From Tolumonas sp008015085 (GTDB lineage: Bacteria > Pseudomonadota > Gammaproteobacteria > Enterobacterales > Aeromonadaceae): 64,000 nucleotides of DNA. Below the pieces are notes generated by a model. That model was given only the letters and a program-made list of their open reading frames with translations. It was not told the DNA's origin and did no database searches. How positions within the stretch are numbered: position 1 is the first letter of the stretch; the number at the start of each line of letters is the position of its first letter. Location of the stretch: NCBI GenBank assembly GCA_029265125.1, contig JAJUJX010000003.1, positions 189,803 to 253,802 of the forward strand. Direction: 5' to 3'. Below, piece after piece: positions 17,683 through 26,259 of the stretch. A program made the translations under genes and the position numbers.

Positions 17683-17713
17683 CTCTGCTTGTGTTTAACA
17701 TTTCTTAAACACA
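17683..17713 (+). promoter_or_regulatory. 24-base dyad and leader element upstream of ackA
   Basis: TGTGTTTAA (17690-17698), CATTTC, TTAAACACA (17705-17713) is a perfect 9-bp inverted repeat. It follows a TATATT hexamer (17677-17682) by seven bases and lies 42 bases before the ackA ATG. The left part is nearly identical to the element before ycaO. It could be an operator or an RNA structure. Confidence 0.5.
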
Positions 17714-17755
17714 TTTGTAACTTTATATATCGGAACCCAATATTAGGATTAATGA

Positions 17756-18955
17756 ATGAGTAGCAAGTTGGTTCTTGTACTTAACTGCGGTAGTTCTTCG
17801 CTGAAATTTGCCGTAATTGACGCCACCTCTGGTGATGAAAAACTCTCAGGCTTAGCCGAATGTTTACACCTCGATGACGCCAAAATTAAGTGGAAACTGG
17901 ATGGAGCTAAAGACGCCGCCGATCTGGGCAAAGGCGCAGCTCACCAGGAAGCCCTTGATTTTATCGTACAGACCATCCTGCCACGTAAGCCGGAACTGGT
18001 GACAGACCTAGTGGCTATTGGTCATCGAGTTGTACATGGTGGCGAGAAATTCACTCAGTCGGCCGTAATTGATGACAACGTGATTAAGGGCATCGAAGAA
18101 TGCTGTACATTAGCGCCTCTGCATAACCCAGCCCATTTGGTCGGTATCAGCGCAGCTAAGCATGCCTTCCCGTCTCTGCCTAACGTAGCGGTATTTGACA
18201 CCGCATTCCATCAGACGATGCCTGAGCAGGCTTACCTGTATGCATTGCCGTACGAGATGTATACCCAAAACGGTATTCGCCGCTATGGCATGCACGGCAC
18301 CAGCCACTACTACATCAGCTTACAGGCAGCTGAAATGCTGAATAAACCTGTCGAAGAACTGAACATCATCAATTGCCATTTAGGTAACGGAGGCTCTGTC
18401 TGTGCGATCAAGGGAGGCCAGTCAGTAGATACTTCTATGGGGATGACTCCACTGGAAGGCTTGGTGATGGGTACTCGCTGTGGCGATATCGATCCAGCAA
18501 TCATCTTCCACCTGCACGATGCACTGGGTATGAGTCTGGATGATATTCACAAAATGCTGACCAAAGAGTCAGGATTGCTCGGTCTGACGAGTGTCACCAG
18601 TGACTGCCGTTTTGTAGAAGATAACTACGAAACCAAAGAAGAAGCCAAGCGCGCCATGGATATTTATTGCTATCGTCTGGCAAAATATATCGCAGGCTAT
18701 ACAGCAGCGCTGGATGGCCGTCTGGATGCCGTTGTTTTCACTGGCGGTATCGGTGAAAACTCAGCACCAATCCGTGAATTGACTCTGAATCGTTTAGGTC
18801 TGTTAGGTTTCAAAGTAAGCCATGAGGCAAACCTGAACGCTCGCTTCGGAAAACAAGGGATCATCACCGAGCCGGGTAGCACTGTAGCCATGGTAATTCC
18901 TACTAACGAAGAATGGGTAATTGCACGAGATGCAGCGAATTTAGTATCGGTATAA
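17756..18955 (+). CDS. ackA: Acetate kinase
   Basis: AckA makes ATP and acetate from acetyl phosphate, the last step of the Pta-AckA pathway. The 399-residue product has the family signatures LVLNCGSSSLKFAV at the N-terminus and GHRVVHGGEKFT (about residues 84-95), and the ATP-binding FTGGIGENSAPIR near 330. AGGA sits 7 bases before the ATG. A short hairpin follows, then pta 88 bases downstream. Confidence 0.98.
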   Translation: MSSKLVLVLNCGSSSLKFAVIDATSGDEKLSGLAECLHLDDAKIKWKLDGAKDAADLGKGAAHQEALDFIVQTILPRKPELVTDLVAIGHRVVHGGEKFTQSAVIDDNVIKGIEECCTLAPLHNPAHLVGISAAKHAFPSLPNVAVFDTAFHQTMPEQAYLYALPYEMYTQNGIRRYGMHGTSHYYISLQAAEMLNKPVEELNIINCHLGNGGSVCAIKGGQSVDTSMGMTPLEGLVMGTRCGDIDPAIIFHLHDALGMSLDDIHKMLTKESGLLGLTSVTSDCRFVEDNYETKEEAKRAMDIYCYRLAKYIAGYTAALDGRLDAVVFTGGIGENSAPIRELTLNRLGLLGFKVSHEANLNARFGKQGIITEPGSTVAMVIPTNEEWVIARDAANLVSV

Positions 18956-18969
18956 TATACAATACTCAA

Positions 18970-18991
18970 GGCTGCCACCCGGCAGCCTTTT
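18970..18991 (+). terminator. Short hairpin between ackA and pta
   Basis: GGCTGCC-ACCC-GGCAGCC followed by TTTT, 15 bases after the ackA stop. The stem is short but GC-rich; it may attenuate rather than stop transcription into pta. Confidence 0.6.
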
Positions 18992-19043
18992 CATTAGTAA
19001 GTAACTGTCGAAATTTTTTCATCAGTAAACAAGGGGATATTAA

Positions 19044-21203
19044 GTGGCTCGTACAATCATGCTTATCCCGATTGGCACCGGCGTTGGCGTTACCTCTGTT
19101 AGCCTTGGTATGGTCCGGGCAATGGAGCGTCATGGCGTTAACGTTAGCTTCTTCAAGCCGGTCGCTCAACCGAGACCTGGTCAATCTGGCCCAGAAACAT
19201 CTACTGCCGTTATTCGTGCAGGTTCAAACATCACACCTCCTGAACCACTCTCCCTGCAATATGCAGAGAATATGATCACTTCAAATAACAGCGCAGTGCT
19301 GTTGGAAGAGATCGTGGCGCTCTATCAGCGTCATATTAAAGAGAGTGGTGCAGAAGTCGTGGTGATTGAAGGGCTGGTTCCGGTTGATAAACAACCGTTT
19401 GCTAATAAGCTGAATCAGGACATCGCCACTGCACTGGATGCTGAAATCGTGTTGGTAACCCACCCAGGCAACTACTCCAGTCAGAAACTGAAAGAAAGCA
19501 TTGAACTGGCTTGTGCTAACTTCGGTGGTACAAACAACAAGCGTATCGTTGGCTGCATCATCAATAAAGTTGGAGCACCAGTTGATGAACATGGCATCAC
19601 TCGGCCGGATCTGACTGAAATGTTTGAAGCTCACCACAGTGGTGATAACAGTTCAGCAGATCGTCTTGAAATTCTGCAGTTCTTCGGTAAATCACCCCTG
19701 CAGATTCTGGGCTGCATCCCATGGAATTCCCAGTTGATTGCTCCTCGTGCGATCGACCTGGCTCGTCATCTGAATGCAAAAATCATCAATGAAGGTGAAA
19801 TTTACACCCGTCGCCTGAACATTGTGACATTTTGTGCTCGTTCTATTCACAACATGGTGCAGCATTTCAAACCGGGCAGTCTGCTGGTGACTTCTGGTGA
19901 TCGTTCAGATGTTATCGTTTCAGCCTGTCTGTCTGCAATGAACGGCGTTAAGCTGGGTGCATTACTGCTCACCGGTGGTTATCACCCTGAGCCTCAGGTA
20001 ATGGCGCTATGTCAGCAGGCGATGCAGACTGGCCTGCCGATCCTGATGATCAACACTAACACCTGGCAGACTGCTGTTAGCTTGCAGAATTTCAATGTTG
20101 AAATTCCTGCAGATGACAAAACCCGTATTGATCTGGTTCAGGATTACGTTGCAGGTCATATCGACAAACACTGGCTGGAATCTCTGACTTCAGAATCCAA
20201 CTTGCCACGTCGTTTGAGCCCGCCAGCATTCCGTTATCAGCTGACTGAACTGGCACGTAAAGCGAATAAGCGCATCGTGCTGCCAGAAGGTGATGAGCCT
20301 CGTACAATCAAAGCTGCGGCTATTTGTGCTGAGCGCGGAATCGCTCGCCCTGTGCTGCTGGGTAACCCGGATGAAATCCGTCGTGTTGCCGAGCAGCAAG
20401 GTGTCGTTCTGACTGACCGGGTAGAGATCATTGATCCGGCTGAAGCACGTGAACGTTATGTTCCACGTCTGGTTGAACTGCGCAAGAGCAAAGGTATTAC
20501 TGAAGTTGTTGCCCGTGAACAGCTGGAAGACAACGTGGTACTTGGCACTCTGATGCTGGAGCGTAATGAAGTTGACGGTCTGGTTTCTGGTGCTGTACAT
20601 ACAACTGCTAACACCATTCGTCCGCCATTGCAGATCATCAAAACGGCACCAGGCAGTTCATTAGTGTCCTCGATCTTCTTCATGCTGCTGCCTGATCAGG
20701 TTCTGGTTTATGGCGACTGTGCAATCAACCCAGATCCAAACGCAGAACAACTGGCTGAAATCGCTATCCAGTCAGCTGATTCAGCTAAAGCGTTCGGTAT
20801 TGAACCTCGAGTAGCAATGATCTCCTACTCTACCGGTACCTCAGGTGCTGGTGCTGATGTAGATAAAGTGCGTGAAGCAACCCGTATTGCTAAAGAGAAA
20901 CGTCCTGATCTGATCATCGACGGCCCTCTGCAATATGATGCTGCAGTAATGGCTGATGTTGCCCGTTCTAAGGCACCAAACTCACCTGTTGCTGGCCAGG
21001 CTACCGTGTTTGTATTCCCGGATCTGAACACTGGTAACACTACCTATAAAGCAGTTCAGCGTTCTGCTGATCTGGTCTCTATCGGCCCGATGCTGCAAGG
21101 TATGCGTAAACCTGTAAACGACCTGTCACGTGGTGCTCTGGTTGACGATATCGTCTATACCATCGCCCTGACTGGTATTCAGGCAACTCAAGGTCAGGAA
21201 TAA
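19044..21203 (+). CDS. pta: Phosphate acetyltransferase (long, regulated form)
   Basis: Pta converts acetyl-CoA and phosphate to acetyl phosphate. The 719-residue protein is the long enteric type: an N-terminal P-loop-like domain (LIPIGTGVGVTSVSLGMVRA), a central DRTGG domain and the C-terminal catalytic domain from about residue 390 (RIVLPEGDEPRTIKAA; SYSTGTSGAGADVDKVREAT). In E. coli the N-terminal part mediates allosteric control by NADH and pyruvate. It follows ackA in the same orientation and ends in a strong terminator. Confidence 0.98.
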   Translation: MARTIMLIPIGTGVGVTSVSLGMVRAMERHGVNVSFFKPVAQPRPGQSGPETSTAVIRAGSNITPPEPLSLQYAENMITSNNSAVLLEEIVALYQRHIKESGAEVVVIEGLVPVDKQPFANKLNQDIATALDAEIVLVTHPGNYSSQKLKESIELACANFGGTNNKRIVGCIINKVGAPVDEHGITRPDLTEMFEAHHSGDNSSADRLEILQFFGKSPLQILGCIPWNSQLIAPRAIDLARHLNAKIINEGEIYTRRLNIVTFCARSIHNMVQHFKPGSLLVTSGDRSDVIVSACLSAMNGVKLGALLLTGGYHPEPQVMALCQQAMQTGLPILMINTNTWQTAVSLQNFNVEIPADDKTRIDLVQDYVAGHIDKHWLESLTSESNLPRRLSPPAFRYQLTELARKANKRIVLPEGDEPRTIKAAAICAERGIARPVLLGNPDEIRRVAEQQGVVLTDRVEIIDPAEARERYVPRLVELRKSKGITEVVAREQLEDNVVLGTLMLERNEVDGLVSGAVHTTANTIRPPLQIIKTAPGSSLVSSIFFMLLPDQVLVYGDCAINPDPNAEQLAEIAIQSADSAKAFGIEPRVAMISYSTGTSGAGADVDKVREATRIAKEKRPDLIIDGPLQYDAAVMADVARSKAPNSPVAGQATVFVFPDLNTGNTTYKAVQRSADLVSIGPMLQGMRKPVNDLSRGALVDDIVYTIALTGIQATQGQE

Positions 21204-21219
21204 TTTCCACCTTCCTATG

Positions 21220-21247
21220 AAAAAGCCCTGATAATTCAGGGCTTTTT
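21220..21247 (+). terminator. Terminator of pta
   Basis: AAAAAGCCCTGA-TAAT-TCAGGGCTTTTTT, a symmetrical GC-core stem with A and T tracts, 17 bases after the pta stop. It could act in both directions. Confidence 0.92.
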
Positions 21248-21505
21248 TGTATTGGTAATAAATTGAACTATCTATTACCTAAGGCCACAAACACCATAGA
21301 TTAAATTCTGTATCGCGGTATAACCATCCTCTTATATCACAGTTATCCTCTGCGTTATCAACACAACATTCCACAGAAAATGTGGATAAGATCATAAAAA
21401 ATAGTCTGCTATTTGCAGGAAAAACGATCCTTTCCTGCCTATCTTCCATACTGTGTGATAGCACGAGCACTCAATTTAGTTTGTTTTTTCACCGCAGGTA
21501 TCTAA
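21248..21505. other. Intergenic region upstream of yfcH
   Basis: No coding potential seen. It holds a perfect DnaA 9-mer (TGTGGATAA, 21381-21389) within a CCACA-GAAAA-TGTGG dyad, and an 8-bp hairpin GCAGGAAA/TTTCCTGC (21415-21438) in the likely yfcH leader. I find no convincing -35/-10 pair. Confidence 0.5.
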
Positions 21506-22408
21506 ATGAAGATATTAATTACCGGAGCAACGGGTTTTATTGGTTCTTTTTTAGTCAACTCATTGCGAACAGAACATGAGCTGTTATTGATTAGCAGACA
21601 AGCAAAGTTAGCAGCTAGGCACTTACCTGTGGATAACTTAAAAGTTATTCAGATAGAACAGCTAAAATCTCTTGATGATGTGGATGTCATTATCAATCTC
21701 GCAGGCGAATCACTGGCAGCTAAGCGCTGGAATAATCAACAGAAACAGCAAATTTGCGAAAGCCGTTGGTCAATAACCTCAACGCTACTGGAAATATTAA
21801 AATCCAGTCTCCCAAGGCCAAGAATTTGGATCAATGCGTCTGCGATCGGATTTTACGGAGCTCAAGGCTCTGCCCCCATCGATGAAAGCTTTATTTCGGA
21901 AAACCGTGACTTTCCTCATCAGGTTTGTGCTCGCTGGGAAGAACTGGCTATGCAAGCCACAGCGTTTAATTGTCGTGTCTGTATTATTCGTATTGGACTG
22001 GTCTTGGGTGCTGAAGGTGGTGCGCTGGCAAAGATGTTACCTGCGTATTGGTGCGGTCTGGGCGGCCCATTGGGTTCTGGCGAACAAATGGTGTCATGGA
22101 TCACCCGCACAGATTTAGTCGCAATAATTCGCTTTTTAATTGCGCACTCTGAATGCAGCGGGGTTTTCAATGCAACCACACCTAATGCGGTTACTAATCA
22201 TAAATTTAGTGCTGAATTAGCAAAAGCACTCCATAGACCGCATTTCCTGCGTACTCCGGCATGGGTTCTTAAATTGTTGCTCGGAGAAATGGCCGAGTTA
22301 CTGCTGACAGGGCAGAACGTTCAGCCAAAACGGTTATTAGATGCAGGTTTTCAATTCCGTTATCTGGATTTAAAAGAAGCAATTCGGCATATATTGGAAG
22401 ATGTTTAG
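21506..22408 (+). CDS. yfcH: YfcH-family NAD(P)-binding epimerase (TIGR01777 type)
   Basis: A 300-residue extended short-chain dehydrogenase-like protein of unknown substrate. The Rossmann motif ITGATGFIGSFLV opens the protein; VIINLAGESLAAKRWN and INASAIGFYG are characteristic of the YfcH/TIGR01777 family, and a DUF1731-type C-terminus (RTPAWVLKLLLGEMAELLLTG) closes it. AGGT lies before the ATG. It converges on ybbP with only 2 bases between stop codons. Confidence 0.9.
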   Translation: MKILITGATGFIGSFLVNSLRTEHELLLISRQAKLAARHLPVDNLKVIQIEQLKSLDDVDVIINLAGESLAAKRWNNQQKQQICESRWSITSTLLEILKSSLPRPRIWINASAIGFYGAQGSAPIDESFISENRDFPHQVCARWEELAMQATAFNCRVCIIRIGLVLGAEGGALAKMLPAYWCGLGGPLGSGEQMVSWITRTDLVAIIRFLIAHSECSGVFNATTPNAVTNHKFSAELAKALHRPHFLRTPAWVLKLLLGEMAELLLTGQNVQPKRLLDAGFQFRYLDLKEAIRHILEDV

Positions 22409-22410
22409 CC

Positions 22411-24849
22411 TTATAGCCTCCGTAATCGTTCAGCCAGTGTTCGTCGCAATAAAGGCTGGAGTGTAAACTGAGAAACCAGCAGGACTGTCGCTGAGCCGCT
22501 CAGAGGTAAAATCCACCACAATGCAGGCAGCCAGTGCCATGGTTGTTCACTCCACTCTGCATGCAACCACCAGCGGATCAATTCACAGCAGACTGCAGCG
22601 GTTAAGCCAGCAAAACATCCCAGCAAAATCGCTTGCCAATACAACATATCACGTAGCTGTTGGTGCCTTGCACCCAAGGTTCGCATCAGTAACAGACTTG
22701 TCTGACGTTGTTGCAAGCCAGCTTGCCATTGAACCAACAACACAAGTACAGCAGCCGTTGAGACAAGTAGCATCAGCAGAGTGATTGCTTTCGCCAATTT
22801 ATCCAGCACATTTTGTAACTTGCTGAGAATGGAGTCGATATTAAGCGATGTCACTGTAGGGAAAGCCCGCGCCAATTCTACCTCTGTATGGAGTTTATCC
22901 GGAGATACGCGCAGGCTGGTCATCCAATTCACGGCAAAAGGCTGCAGTACATCCGGTGAAAAAATCATGAAGAAATTAGGGCGCATACTTTGCCAGTCAA
23001 CTTGCCTGATATTGTAAACACTCACTTCAAATACCTGACCATCGACCGAGAACTGCAGGCGATCGTGCAGGTTGATCCCTAAGTCACTGGCAACGCCCTG
23101 TTCAATGGAAACCAGGTCGCGGGCGGTTTCATTCCATTTATCACCCTGTATGATCAGACTTTCAGCCGGTAATTCCGCCTGTGCGGTCATGGTTAGCTCC
23201 CGGTGTATCCCTTTACGCCCTGGCTGACCATCCTGCTGAGTGACACTTTGGCCATTAATATGCGTCAATCGTCCACGGACAATCGGATACATCGGGGCAT
23301 GATCTATCCTATGCTTTTTAAGAAAGTTTTCCAGATCGGGTTTATCCAGATCTGGGATATTGATCAAAAAACGATTTGGAGCATCTGCGGGTAAAAAAGT
23401 CTGAAAACCGCTAACAATCTCGCTGCGCACACTGATAACAATACCAAGTAGTAGCAGCGATAACGCAATACCACTCAGCTGATGCAAAATCTCAAAAGGC
23501 TGCCGTTGCCAATGCTGTACAGCCAGATAAAAGCTACTCCCGGTTCGCCCTTTAGGTAACAACAAAAGCAGAAGATACCCTATTCCGCCCAGAATACTGA
23601 GCAACATGATCAATCCCCCCAGTAAACTCAAAACGAGTCGGGTATCTTTTAGTAACAGCCAGTTAATGCAGAGTAAGCCAATAATCAATACAGGTAGGGT
23701 CAGCCAGACAGGTATCCTGCTCTCCTGTTCCTGCCTTAATACGCGCAATGCAGGCACATCCAGCAAACGCCACAGCGGAATGCATACCAATAAGGTGACC
23801 AGCACAGTTCCAAGCACAAACGCTAAAATAAATGGTGTCGCAGACGGTGCAGCCAATTCAGCAGGAATTGCATTGCCTAACTGCCATACCATCCAATAGT
23901 GGATCAGCCAGCCTGCGATACACCCGATAGCGATCCCGCACAACGTTAGCATGCTGAGCAGTCCGCCAAGTAATAGCATGATCCGGTTACGACTGATCCC
24001 GAAGGTTTTCAGTAATGCCAGCATAGTCTGGGTCTGCCGGGCATATTGCTGAATAGCAATGTGCATTGCTGTTGCACCAAGCAGTAATCCAAGCAGTGAA
24101 GCAATGCGGAAGAAGCGTTCACTACGTTGAAGTTGATGCGACAGGTTTTTGTTGGCCTGTTCAGGTTTCAACAGTTTTTGTCCTGCCTGCAGGCGGGAAG
24201 AAATCCATTGTTCCCAGCTGTTAAGCGCTAAGGCTGAGCCATGCAACAGATAACGATATGTCACCCGGCTTCCCGGCAGTAAAATCTGTGCTGCAGCCAG
24301 ATCGTTCTGATGTACTAATGCTCTGGGAGCAAATGCCAGTGGATTAAAACTCTGGTCTGGCTCCTGAATTACTTCGCCTGCAACATGCAGCGTGATTGAT
24401 CCCAACTGAACTTCATCACCAACATTTACCTGAAGCAGCAGCATTAGCTGATGTGCTAACCAGATCTCTCCAGGCCTAACTGGCTTTTGTGGTTTTAAGC
24501 GAAGTAGCCCGTAAAAAGGATACCCTTGCTCAATCGCTTTTACCGAAGCAAGCTGCATTTTTTCTTTGGCTAGTAGCATAGACGAGAATTCAGTAGTCAC
24601 TGTGAATTGTAACCCATCGGACTGAGCCTGCTTTAGCCAGTGTTCAGCGATGGGGGTTGCTGATTCGACCACTTGATCTGCAGCCAGAAAATCACGTCCT
24701 GATACATTGAGACTTAATGTTAAACGTTCAGAAACCAATGAGACACTCAGCACAGATGCGATACAGATCGCCAGGGCCAGAACAAACCACTGCAAGCCCC
24801 CCTGCCACCCCATGCGACAAAACAACCGCCATAGCAGTTTAATCATCAT
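22411..24849 (-). CDS. ybbP: ABC transporter permease YbbP (FtsX-like)
   Basis: A large permease (812 aa) of the MacB/FtsX type that partners YbbA. It has one N-terminal membrane segment (LQWFVLALAICIASVLSVSL), a periplasmic domain, a group of membrane segments at about 240-460, a second large periplasmic domain and a C-terminal FtsX domain. The ATG at 24849 overlaps the ybbA stop (ATGA) and has GGAGGCC before it; longer in-frame starts lie inside ybbA. Substrate is unknown; families of this design often handle lipids or lipoproteins. Confidence 0.92.
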   Translation of the reverse strand: MMIKLLWRLFCRMGWQGGLQWFVLALAICIASVLSVSLVSERLTLSLNVSGRDFLAADQVVESATPIAEHWLKQAQSDGLQFTVTTEFSSMLLAKEKMQLASVKAIEQGYPFYGLLRLKPQKPVRPGEIWLAHQLMLLLQVNVGDEVQLGSITLHVAGEVIQEPDQSFNPLAFAPRALVHQNDLAAAQILLPGSRVTYRYLLHGSALALNSWEQWISSRLQAGQKLLKPEQANKNLSHQLQRSERFFRIASLLGLLLGATAMHIAIQQYARQTQTMLALLKTFGISRNRIMLLLGGLLSMLTLCGIAIGCIAGWLIHYWMVWQLGNAIPAELAAPSATPFILAFVLGTVLVTLLVCIPLWRLLDVPALRVLRQEQESRIPVWLTLPVLIIGLLCINWLLLKDTRLVLSLLGGLIMLLSILGGIGYLLLLLLPKGRTGSSFYLAVQHWQRQPFEILHQLSGIALSLLLLGIVISVRSEIVSGFQTFLPADAPNRFLINIPDLDKPDLENFLKKHRIDHAPMYPIVRGRLTHINGQSVTQQDGQPGRKGIHRELTMTAQAELPAESLIIQGDKWNETARDLVSIEQGVASDLGINLHDRLQFSVDGQVFEVSVYNIRQVDWQSMRPNFFMIFSPDVLQPFAVNWMTSLRVSPDKLHTEVELARAFPTVTSLNIDSILSKLQNVLDKLAKAITLLMLLVSTAAVLVLLVQWQAGLQQRQTSLLLMRTLGARHQQLRDMLYWQAILLGCFAGLTAAVCCELIRWWLHAEWSEQPWHWLPALWWILPLSGSATVLLVSQFTLQPLLRRTLAERLRRL

Positions 24850-25523
24850 TCGGCCTCCAGTTTTCCGGCTGTCATACGAAGCTGCCGCTGACAACGCGCT
24901 GCTAATGCCGTGTCATGAGTAACAATCACCAGGCTGGAGCCGGATTCCTGATTCATACGGAACAATAAATCTGCAATTTTTTCGCCGGTATGTTGATCAA
25001 GATTACCTGTCGGCTCATCTGCCAGCAATAAAGCTGGCTGACAGATAAAGGCTCTCGCTAATGCTACCCGCTGTTGCTCGCCACCAGACAGCTTGGCCGG
25101 TTTGTGCTGCATTCTTTCCCCTAAACCAACCTCTTGCAGCAAATTGATGGCTAATTGTCTGGCTTGCCTGATCCCCCGCAATTCTGCCGGAAGCATTACG
25201 TTTTCCAGCGCAGTCAATTCTGGTATCAGCAAAAAAGACTGGAAGACAAAACCGATGCGTTCTCCTCGCAGCCGGGCTCGTTGTTCTTCATCCATTTGAT
25301 GCAAAGGCTGACCGGAAATGAATATCTCGCCCTCACTTGGCAAATCCAGCCCGGCAAGCATTCCCAGCAAGGTAGATTTACCTGAGCCCGAAGCACCGAC
25401 AATCGCAATACTCTCTCCCGGCTTGACTTGTAACTGGATACCATCAAGGATGGTAAGCTGTTCCTTACCCACCCAAACCCTGTGCGACAAATTCCTGACT
25501 TGTATCATAAGAGGTTGTGTCAT
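24846..25523 (-). CDS. ybbA: ABC transporter ATPase YbbA
   Basis: The ATP-binding partner of YbbP, 225 residues from the ATG at 25523. It shows Walker A GASGSGKST, the LSGGEQQRVALARA signature, Walker B LLLADEPTGNLD and the H-loop VTHD, as in LolD/MacB-type ATPases. The start is tentative: it overlaps the divergent tesA ATG by two bases, with AGGA 9 bases upstream; an ATG at 25508 is the alternative. The head-to-head tesA/ybbA layout is also seen in E. coli. Confidence 0.93.
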   Translation of the reverse strand: MTQPLMIQVRNLSHRVWVGKEQLTILDGIQLQVKPGESIAIVGASGSGKSTLLGMLAGLDLPSEGEIFISGQPLHQMDEEQRARLRGERIGFVFQSFLLIPELTALENVMLPAELRGIRQARQLAINLLQEVGLGERMQHKPAKLSGGEQQRVALARAFICQPALLLADEPTGNLDQHTGEKIADLLFRMNQESGSSLVIVTHDTALAARCQRQLRMTAGKLEAE

Positions 25524-26139
25524 GAGAGGTATCCTGCTGATGTTGTTATCTGTTTGTTCTCTGTCCGGCCATGCTGGTACATTACTGATATTAGGCGATA
25601 GTCTGAGTGCCGGATATATGATGGCGGCAGAACAAAGCTGGCCTGCATTACTAAACCAGCAATGGCAGTCAGAAAAATTTAACGTCACCATCATTAACAG
25701 TAGCATCAGCGGCAGTACAACACAGGACGGTTTAGCCCGTTTGCCGGCGTTGCTGACCCGTTACAAACCAGATTGGGTATTAATCGAGCTGGGTGCTAAT
25801 GATGGTATCAGAGGGTTTCCTCCTGCAATTCCCTATAAAACGCTGCAAAAAAGCATTCAACTGATACAGGAAAATGGCGGGAAACCACTCCTGATGCAGA
25901 TCCGAATTCCCCGCAATTACGGTGCAGCCTATATCGCTAAGCTGGAAGCAATTTATCCGCAACTGGCAGAAGAAACGAAGACCCCCTTGTTACCGTTTTT
26001 TCTGGAACCTATCGTCACTCAACCAGCACTGATGATGAATGACGGTATTCACCCCACCGCTGAAGCTCAGCCACTGATCAGAAATATGATGGCACCACTG
26101 CTCAGACAACATATTGAGCCCAAAGAAAAGACTCAATAG
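25522..26139 (+). CDS. tesA: Multifunctional acyl-CoA thioesterase/protease I/lysophospholipase TesA
   Basis: TesA is a periplasmic SGNH hydrolase cleaving acyl-CoA and lysophospholipids. With the ATG at 25522 it is 205 residues: a signal peptide (1-16, ending SGHA), block I GDSLSAGY with the nucleophile Ser, block III GANDG, and the DGIHPTAEAQ block with Asp and His. AGAGG precedes this ATG; a longer in-frame start upstream would lie inside ybbA. It is divergent from ybbA, and followed by the cpxRA-type pair. Confidence 0.95.
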   Translation: MRGILLMLLSVCSLSGHAGTLLILGDSLSAGYMMAAEQSWPALLNQQWQSEKFNVTIINSSISGSTTQDGLARLPALLTRYKPDWVLIELGANDGIRGFPPAIPYKTLQKSIQLIQENGGKPLLMQIRIPRNYGAAYIAKLEAIYPQLAEETKTPLLPFFLEPIVTQPALMMNDGIHPTAEAQPLIRNMMAPLLRQHIEPKEKTQ

Positions 26140-26161
26140 AAAATCAGCACACCCAAATTAC

Positions 26162-26176
26162 GTAAAGAAATGTAAA
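26162..26176 (+). promoter_or_regulatory. CpxR box upstream of cpxR
   Basis: GTAAA-GAAAT-GTAAA matches the CpxR consensus GTAAA-N5-GTAAA exactly. It lies 84 bases upstream of the response-regulator ATG and implies autoregulation. Confidence 0.75.
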
Positions 26177-26259
26177 TATAAGTATATGTATGCAGTGTCT
26201 ATTGTTCAGCCAATCTGGCCCCGTATCATGGCGCTGCATCTCTTTAGAGGAAGGTTTAC

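Noticed and set aside
21381..21636. DnaA boxes as a possible replication origin
   Set aside because: Only two boxes, no clustered array, no AT-rich unwinding region and no origin-type neighbours (dnaA, mioC, gidA).
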